A stretch of DNA of 64,000 nucleotides from Streptomyces apocyni (GTDB lineage Bacteria; Actinomycetota; Actinomycetes; Streptomycetales; Streptomycetaceae). Below, piece after piece: positions 59,389-64,000 of this stretch (positions are counted from its first letter, which is position 1; every line of letters begins with the position of its first letter). The position numbers and the translations under genes were made by a program. The DNA lies in contig NZ_WHOM01000036.1 in NCBI RefSeq assembly GCF_009739465.1, positions 248,001-312,000 on the forward strand, given 5' to 3'. The notes under the pieces are model-generated. The model was not told where the DNA came from. It worked only from the letters and a program-made list of their open reading frames with translations, and did not search any database.

Positions 59389-61110
59389 ATGAGTACGGAT
59401 GCCCTCGACCAGCCCCACCAGAGCACCCCGCCCGACCCGCCCGGCCCGTCTGACAGCCCACCCCCCGACCACATCCTGGTCGGTATCGGCGTGGCCGTGG
59501 TGCTCGCGGTCGTCGGCTGGGCGTCGTTCGGCCAGGACTCGTTCAGCAGTGCGTCGGACTCCGCGCTGGCCTGGGTGCTGGGCAACTTCGCCTGGCTGTT
59601 CGTGATCGCCGCCGATGTCTTCCTGGTCCTGTGCGTCGTCATCGCGCTGAGCCGTTTCGGCCGGATCAGGCTGGGCCGGGACGACTCCGAGCCGGAGTTC
59701 AACAACCTGGCGTGGATCGCGATGATGTTCAGCGCGGGCATGGGCATCGGCCTGATGTTCTACGGCGTCGGCGAGCCGCTGACCCACTACCTCACCCCGC
59801 CCCCGATGACGGGGGCCACCGGCCAGACCGGCGACGCGGCCAACATCGCGCTCCAGTACTCCTTCTTCCACTGGACGCTCGTCCCCTGGGCGATCTACGG
59901 CGTCGCGGGCCTAGCGCTCGCGTACGCCGGATACCGCAAGGGCCGCGGCAACCGGCTCAGCTCGGCATTCGTACCGCTCCTCGGGGAGCGCCGGGCAGCG
60001 GGCTGGCAGGGCCGGGTCATCGACCTGCTCGCCGTGTTCGCCACCGTCTTCGGCACCGCGACCAGCCTGGGCCTGGGCGCGCTCCAGGTCTCCAAGGGCC
60101 TGCACCTCACCGCGGGCGCGGACGACACCACCCGCCTCCAACTGGTCATCATCATCTCGCTGGGCGCCGCCTTCGTGGCCTCGGCCTTCTCCGGGCTCCA
60201 CCGGGGCGTCAAGTGGCTCAGCACCATCAACATCGTGCTGGCCACCGGCCTGATGGTCTTCGTCTTCGTCCTCGGCCCGACCGTGTACATCCTGGACGCG
60301 ATTCCGGAGAGCGTCGGCGGCTTCGTGCACTGGTTCATCCCCATGGCGACCCGCGCTGGATCGTTCGGCAACAGCGACTGGCTGGGCGCCTGGACGGTCT
60401 TCTACTGGGCGTGGTGGCTGTCCTGGGCGCCGTTCGTCGGGACGTTCATCGCCAGGATCTCCCATGGCCGGACGATCCGGGAGTTCCTGATCGGGGTGCT
60501 CCTGGTCCCCAGCTCCGCCACGGTCGTCTGGTTCTGCGTCATGGGCGGCACCGGCATGAGGCTCGACGAGACCGGCCAGGTCGACATGGGGGCCAAGCTG
60601 GGGGAGGGCGTGGAGGCGTCCCTGTTCGGGATGCTGGACGGGCTGCCGCTGTCCACGCTCACCTCCTGGGTGGCGATGCTGCTGGTCATGACGTACTTCG
60701 TGACCAGCGCCGACTCGGCGTCGCTGGTGATGGGCTCGCTCACCAGCCGGGGCGCCCTGCACCCCAGGACCTGGCTGGTCGTCGGCTGGGGTGTGCTGAT
60801 GGGGACGGTCGCCGCGGTGCTGCTGGTGGAGGGTGGCCTGGACTCGCTGAAGACGGCCACCATTCTGGTCGCGCTGCCGTTCGTGGTGGTGATGCTGCTG
60901 CTCTGCTACTCGCTGGTGAAGGAGTTGCGCGACGATCCCGGCGCGGGCCCGACCCGCCACCACGCGCTGCACGGCCTGCGGGACGCGGTCAAGGCGATGG
61001 TGGGCGACGCGATCACCGAACATCAGCCCCCTGAGCGCGGCCACCACCGACTGCGGCGCACCGCGAAGACCCGCACCCAGAACGAGAACCAACCACCGAC
61101 AGACCACTGA
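59389..61110 (+). CDS. BCCT-family transporter
   Basis: 573 residues, 12 membrane helices. The BCCT signature is FYWAWWLSWAPFVGTFIARISHGRTIREF; also NLAWIAMMFSAGMGIGLMFYGVGEP near helix 3. Imports betaine, choline, carnitine or a related quaternary osmolyte. The charged C-terminal tail (GDAITEHQPPERGHHRLRRTAKTRTQ) could sense osmolarity. The ATG has CATAGT eight bases upstream and may be leaderless. Confidence 0.92.
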   Translation: MSTDALDQPHQSTPPDPPGPSDSPPPDHILVGIGVAVVLAVVGWASFGQDSFSSASDSALAWVLGNFAWLFVIAADVFLVLCVVIALSRFGRIRLGRDDSEPEFNNLAWIAMMFSAGMGIGLMFYGVGEPLTHYLTPPPMTGATGQTGDAANIALQYSFFHWTLVPWAIYGVAGLALAYAGYRKGRGNRLSSAFVPLLGERRAAGWQGRVIDLLAVFATVFGTATSLGLGALQVSKGLHLTAGADDTTRLQLVIIISLGAAFVASAFSGLHRGVKWLSTINIVLATGLMVFVFVLGPTVYILDAIPESVGGFVHWFIPMATRAGSFGNSDWLGAWTVFYWAWWLSWAPFVGTFIARISHGRTIREFLIGVLLVPSSATVVWFCVMGGTGMRLDETGQVDMGAKLGEGVEASLFGMLDGLPLSTLTSWVAMLLVMTYFVTSADSASLVMGSLTSRGALHPRTWLVVGWGVLMGTVAAVLLVEGGLDSLKTATILVALPFVVVMLLLCYSLVKELRDDPGAGPTRHHALHGLRDAVKAMVGDAITEHQPPERGHHRLRRTAKTRTQNENQPPTDH

Positions 61111-61117
61111 CCACTGA

Positions 61118-61158
61118 CCACTGACCCTCTACGCTCTGGCCACTGACCCTCTAGGCTC
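61118..61158 (+). repeat. 22-bp tandem duplication carrying a -10 box
   Basis: CCACTGACCCTCTASGCTC occurs at 61118-61136 and 61140-61158 with one mismatch. Each copy has a -10-like TACGCT or TAGGCT; the second ends seven bases before the Nudix GTG, matching a leaderless promoter. Confidence 0.65.
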
Positions 61159-61164
61159 GGGAGA

Positions 61165-61656
61165 GTGACAGTCGACTACGCCACGTACATCGCCGGACTC
61201 CCCAAGATCCTCGCCGGTGCCGCCATGCTGCTGCGCGACACCGAGGGACGCGTGCTGATTCTGGAACCCAACTACCGTGACGGCTGGGCCCTGCCCGGCG
61301 GAACCATCGAGTCCGACCAGGGCGAGACACCCCGGCAGGCGGCGCGCCGCGAGACGATCGAGGAGATCGGCCTCGACGTGCGGCCCGGCCGACTGCTCGC
61401 CATCGACTGGGTGTCGGGCGCGGACCGGCCCCCGATCGCCTCGTACCTCTACGACGGCGGCGTGCTCTCCCAGGACCAGCTGGACGCGATCGTGCTGCAG
61501 AAGGAGGAACTGGACTCCTGGCGGCTGGTCGCCCCGGCGGACCTCAAGGAGTACGGCCCACCGTGGTTCGCCAGCCGCCTCACCGCCGTACTCCACGCGC
61601 TGGAGAACGGCACCGAAGTGGTGGAGCTGGAAAACGGCCAGGAGGTACCACGATGA
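61165..61656 (+). CDS. Nudix hydrolase
   Basis: 163 residues. Nudix box GGTIESDQGETPRQAARRETIEEIGLD has a two-residue insertion relative to the consensus but keeps REx2EE. Substrate (a nucleoside diphosphate derivative) unknown. GTG at 61165, probably leaderless. Overlaps the VOC gene by 4 bp. Confidence 0.88.
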   Translation: MTVDYATYIAGLPKILAGAAMLLRDTEGRVLILEPNYRDGWALPGGTIESDQGETPRQAARRETIEEIGLDVRPGRLLAIDWVSGADRPPIASYLYDGGVLSQDQLDAIVLQKEELDSWRLVAPADLKEYGPPWFASRLTAVLHALENGTEVVELENGQEVPR

Positions 61657-62000
61657 CCGTCCGCCGCATCGTGCCCAACGTACAGTCCGACGCCCCGCGC
61701 GAAACCGCCGACTTCTACGGTCTGTTGGGCTTCGTCGAGGTGATGAACCTCGGCTGGATCACCACCCTCGCCTCACCAGACAACCCCACAGCCCAGATCA
61801 GCATCATGCGCGAGGACAAATCCGCACCCGTCGTCCCGGACCTGAGCGTCGAGGTCGACGACGTGGACGCGACCTACGCCGCCGCACTGGCCAGCGGCGC
61901 GGAAATCGTCCACCCACTGACGGACGAGGACTGGGGCGTCCGCCGCTTCTTCGTACGCGCCCCGGACGGCCGCGTGGTCAACGTACTCACCCACCGCTAG
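61653..62000 (+). CDS. VOC/glyoxalase superfamily protein
   Basis: 115 residues: VRRIVPNVQSDAPRETADFYGLLGFVEV, PDLSVEVDDVDATYAAALASGAEIVHP and WGVRRFFVRAPDGRVVNVLTHR form the paired beta-alpha-beta-beta-beta motifs. Metal ligands are not clear. ATG at 61653 (GGAGGT upstream) overlaps the Nudix stop. Confidence 0.87.
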   Translation: MTVRRIVPNVQSDAPRETADFYGLLGFVEVMNLGWITTLASPDNPTAQISIMREDKSAPVVPDLSVEVDDVDATYAAALASGAEIVHPLTDEDWGVRRFFVRAPDGRVVNVLTHR

Positions 62001-62013
62001 CTCCTTCCCCCCG

Positions 62014-62520
62014 TCAGAACAGGGCGGTCCCACCTTCGAAGTCCAGCAGCCGCTGCTTGCGCTCCAGGCCGCCGCCGTAGCCGGTGAGGCTTCCGTGCGC
62101 GCCGACCACCCGGTGGCAGGGCACGATGATGCCGATCGGGTTCTTCCCGTTGGCGAGACCAACGGCGCGTGACGCGCCGGGTTTGCCGAGCGCTTCGGCG
62201 AGCTCACCGTACGAGCGGGTCTCGCCGTACGGGATCTCCCGCAGCCCGTCCCAGACGCTGCGCTGAAAGGGCGTGCCCTCCAGGTGCAGCGGCAGGTCAA
62301 ACTCCTTGAGACCGCCCACGAAGTACGCTCGGAGCTGGCGGACGACCTCGTCGAACGGGGTGTCGTCGGGGCTGCCGAAGGTCTCCTCGGCCGGGCGATG
62401 ACGCTGGTCGGTCATGTAGAGCCCGGACAGGACACCGTCGGTGGCGACGAGCGTGAGAGGTCCGTAGGGGCTGTCAATCACTGTGTGCTGCTTCGTGCAC
62501 TGCTGCGTGTTCTGCGTCAC
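62014..62520 (-). CDS. ogt: Methylated-DNA-protein-cysteine S-methyltransferase
   Basis: 168 residues. Transfers alkyl groups from O6-alkylguanine to its own Cys135 in [10 protein letters not shown]; the DNA-recognition helix region is [47 protein letters not shown] at 62520 follows AAGGA. Single-step repair enzyme, convergent with the VOC gene. Confidence 0.94.
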   Translation of the reverse strand: MTQNTQQCTKQHTVIDSPYGPLTLVATDGVLSGLYMTDQRHRPAEETFGSPDDTPFDEVVRQLRAYFVGGLKEFDLPLHLEGTPFQRSVWDGLREIPYGETRSYGELAEALGKPGASRAVGLANGKNPIGIIVPCHRVVGAHGSLTGYGGGLERKQRLLDFEGGTALF

Positions 62521-62876
62521 CGCTGGTGTCCTTACGCGGGGATGGGGTTTATGGGCTTCCACTGAGGCTCAACGCCTACTGTGACCCACTCCCGCCCGAT
62601 GCACTGGTGGTAAAACGACGTGACCGTCCCGACACATACCGCTCCCGGCACGCCGCGATCTACTGTCGGCGCTCGTGCACACCTGATGGTGACGCGCCAT
62701 ACTCCAGGCGAAACGGTCCCATGTCGTCCGAACGAATCCCCAAGGAAGCACGGAGGCCGGTGTGCCCCGTTGCGGCTCCTGCGCCCTGTCGCCTTCGGAC
62801 GGCGGGGGCTTCCTGCTGTCCGCGTGTGAGGCAACGGCTCCCGCTCAAGGAGGAGTCAGAGTTGTACCTGTGCCGT
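62521..62876. other. 356-bp stretch without a supported gene
   Basis: It lies upstream of ogt and downstream of the minus-strand Rossmann-like gene. An ATG at 62721 and a GTG at 62762 open frames rich in Cys/Arg that run antisense into the next gene; neither has a convincing protein. A promoter for ogt is expected here, but I see no clear boxes. Confidence 0.5.
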
Positions 62877-63365
62877 TCAGTTCCGGCGCGCGGCGCCGTT
62901 CGGCCATACGACCTCGACCGGGAGGCCCGCCTCGCGGGCCTCGACGACAGTGTCCGCGGTGCCGCCGCCCTTGCCCGTGGGCGACTCACCGCTCCAGACC
63001 GCGACGAGCCGGTCGGCTCGCTTGAGGAGAGTGCGGTTGGCGTCCTCGTAAGCGTGCCGGTTGGCCGTGTCGTGGGCGAGCACGAGCACCTCGTCGGCGG
63101 CTGCCGTGAGCCGGTCGAATGTCTCCGCGTGATCGGGTTTGACCTTGGCCTGCCGGTAGTCCCGCGAGGGGATCACCGCCACCAGGCGTCCACCGAGTTC
63201 CAGGACGATCTCGGCGAACAGAGAATCGGAGCCCTTCGCGATGCAGGACACTCCGGTCAGGTCACCGTCGGCATAGGGCTTGAGGGCCTCGCGGACTGCG
63301 TCACGTACCAGGGGCACGCTGGCGTCGGTCAGGTCCATGTGGCCGGTGACAGCGATGGTGGTCAC
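62877..63365 (-). CDS. Rossmann-like nucleotide-binding protein, possibly SLOG family
   Basis: 162 residues. Pattern: strand TIAVTGHMDL, VSCIAKGSDSLFAEIVLELGGRLVAVIPSRDY (Gly-Ser-Asp loop as in SLOG/LOG folds), then EVLVLAHDTANRHAYEDANRTLLKRADRLVAVWSGESPTGKGGGTADTVVEAREAGLPVEVVWP. These features recall SLOG-type or nucleoside 2-deoxyribosyltransferase-like proteins that sense or cleave nucleotides. GTG at 63365 (GAGGAG upstream) overlaps the upstream TPR gene by 4 bp, so the two act together. Confidence 0.65.
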   Translation of the reverse strand: MTTIAVTGHMDLTDASVPLVRDAVREALKPYADGDLTGVSCIAKGSDSLFAEIVLELGGRLVAVIPSRDYRQAKVKPDHAETFDRLTAAADEVLVLAHDTANRHAYEDANRTLLKRADRLVAVWSGESPTGKGGGTADTVVEAREAGLPVEVVWPNGAARRN

Positions 63366-64000
63366 GGTTCTCCTCGCTTCGACAACTGGTCGCGGATCAT
63401 AGTGCGTGCCTCGGCTACAGCTCGTGACGCCCCTCGGCCGACGGTGTACGGGTACAGGTGGCTGAGCTGGGTGCGGACCCGGCTGGACTGCGTACACGCC
63501 GCCGCCTCGACGGCCTGGCGCGTCTGCTCAACGGCACCGGGTAGGTCGCCCAGGAGGAAGTGGCACTCGGCCAGGCCGATCAGGTCCAGGGCGTGGCTGC
63601 GCCCAGCCTCAGGACCACGCGTTGCCAGTGCCTTGTTGATCGACTCCGCAGCGGTCTCGGCGTGCTGGCGCGGATTCTGTCGGGCCAGGTCCAGCAGCCG
63701 TCCGCCCGTTACCCCGGCGAGTTCGGCACGGTCGAAGTACGTGATCCAGTACGGCTCATCGCCTGGATCGGCATCGGCCAGCGTGTCGGCTGCCTCCGAC
63801 GTGGCCCGCCGGAAGGCAGCGCTTCGGCCCATGGCCACGTAGGCCCACGCCTCTCGGGTGTGGAGCATGGCGCGCACGCGCGGCCCCACGGTCCTGTGCG
63901 CACGCTTGTGGGCGAGATGCACGAGTTCAAGGGCGTCCTGCGGCCGGTCCCGGCACAGCATCTGCCGGGCCATCCCCGCCAGCACGTTGACGCCGAACGC
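63362..64000 (-). CDS. TPR-repeat protein, C-terminal part (continues beyond window)
   Basis: About 212 C-terminal residues are visible: helical TPR-like repeats (PQDALELVHLAHKRAHRTVGPRVRAMLHTREAWAYVAMGRSAAFRRATSEA, and DLIGLAECHFLLGDLPGAVEQTRQAVEAAACTQSSRVRTQL). The N-terminus lies off the window. Many Streptomyces proteins of this form begin with an XRE-type helix-turn-helix, so a regulator is likely (inference). Coupled to the Rossmann-like gene. Confidence 0.7.
   Translation of the reverse strand, partial: AFGVNVLAGMARQMLCRDRPQDALELVHLAHKRAHRTVGPRVRAMLHTREAWAYVAMGRSAAFRRATSEAADTLADADPGDEPYWITYFDRAELAGVTGGRLLDLARQNPRQHAETAAESINKALATRGPEAGRSHALDLIGLAECHFLLGDLPGAVEQTRQAVEAAACTQSSRVRTQLSHLYPYTVGRGASRAVAEARTMIRDQLSKRGEP

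Noticed and set aside
62526..63842. A long plus-strand frame at the right end, starting near the 62521-62876 gap
   Set aside because: It runs antisense through the Rossmann-like and TPR genes, whose ribosome-binding sites and coupling are convincing.

Overview
The window is chromosomal DNA of a high-GC actinomycete, almost certainly a Streptomyces. GC-ending codons dominate, 4-bp ATGA/GTGA gene overlaps are common, and several genes look leaderless. It carries SpoIIE/RsbW-type regulators, an ethylmalonyl-CoA (EMC) cluster and an EQSLW-like P450. I see no rRNA, tRNA, CRISPR array, insertion sequence or prophage. The first and last genes run off the window.

0-9.6 kb (minus strand): one catabolic operon. 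In transcription order it encodes an aryl-CoA ligase, a hotdog thioesterase, a fused FAD monooxygenase/Old-Yellow-Enzyme protein of the salicylyl-CoA 5-hydroxylase / 2-aminobenzoyl-CoA monooxygenase-reductase type, a nitrilase, gentisate dioxygenase, a fumarylacetoacetase-family hydrolase, maleate isomerase and a PaaX-type regulator. Together these could take an aromatic acid through its CoA thioester to gentisate, then maleylpyruvate, then maleate plus pyruvate, then fumarate.

9.6-27.2 kb: an accessory catabolic and uptake region. It holds an RsbW-like ATPase, an HSL-type hydrolase, a PAP2 phosphatase, a LacI regulator, the atypical P450, two type-B carboxylesterases, an MFS carrier, a secreted SurE-like phosphatase and a five-gene Dpp/Opp-type ABC importer. 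Three near-identical palindromes (GTTACACG half-sites) mark a probable LacI regulon. A separate 26-bp element is shared by the ring-degradation operon promoter and one carboxylesterase promoter (22 of 26 positions match), which ties that esterase to aromatic acid catabolism.

27.2-40.1 kb: mixed genes. These are a TetR regulator with a GH3 beta-glycosidase, a SAM methyltransferase, a PAS-GAF-PP2C-ATPase phosphatase, a DHA2 efflux pump fused to carboxypeptidase-regulatory-like domains, an SRPBCC protein, a secreted tripeptidyl-aminopeptidase-like hydrolase, RidA, GNAT and HEAT-repeat proteins.

40.4-51.4 kb: the EMC (acetyl-CoA assimilation) cluster. It has a double 3-hydroxyacyl-CoA dehydrogenase, a TetR regulator, ccr, ethylmalonyl-CoA mutase, a CitE-type lyase, a MaoC hydratase and an acyl-CoA dehydrogenase. 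Phosphatidylserine decarboxylase and synthase follow, closed by a strong bidirectional terminator.

51.4-57.8 kb: a five-gene branched-chain-amino-acid-type (Liv) ABC importer, divergent from a PucR-type regulator. 57.8-64 kb: a large palindromic repeat, glycerate kinase, a BCCT osmolyte carrier, Nudix, VOC and Ogt proteins, and finally a Rossmann-like (possibly SLOG) protein coupled to a truncated TPR protein.
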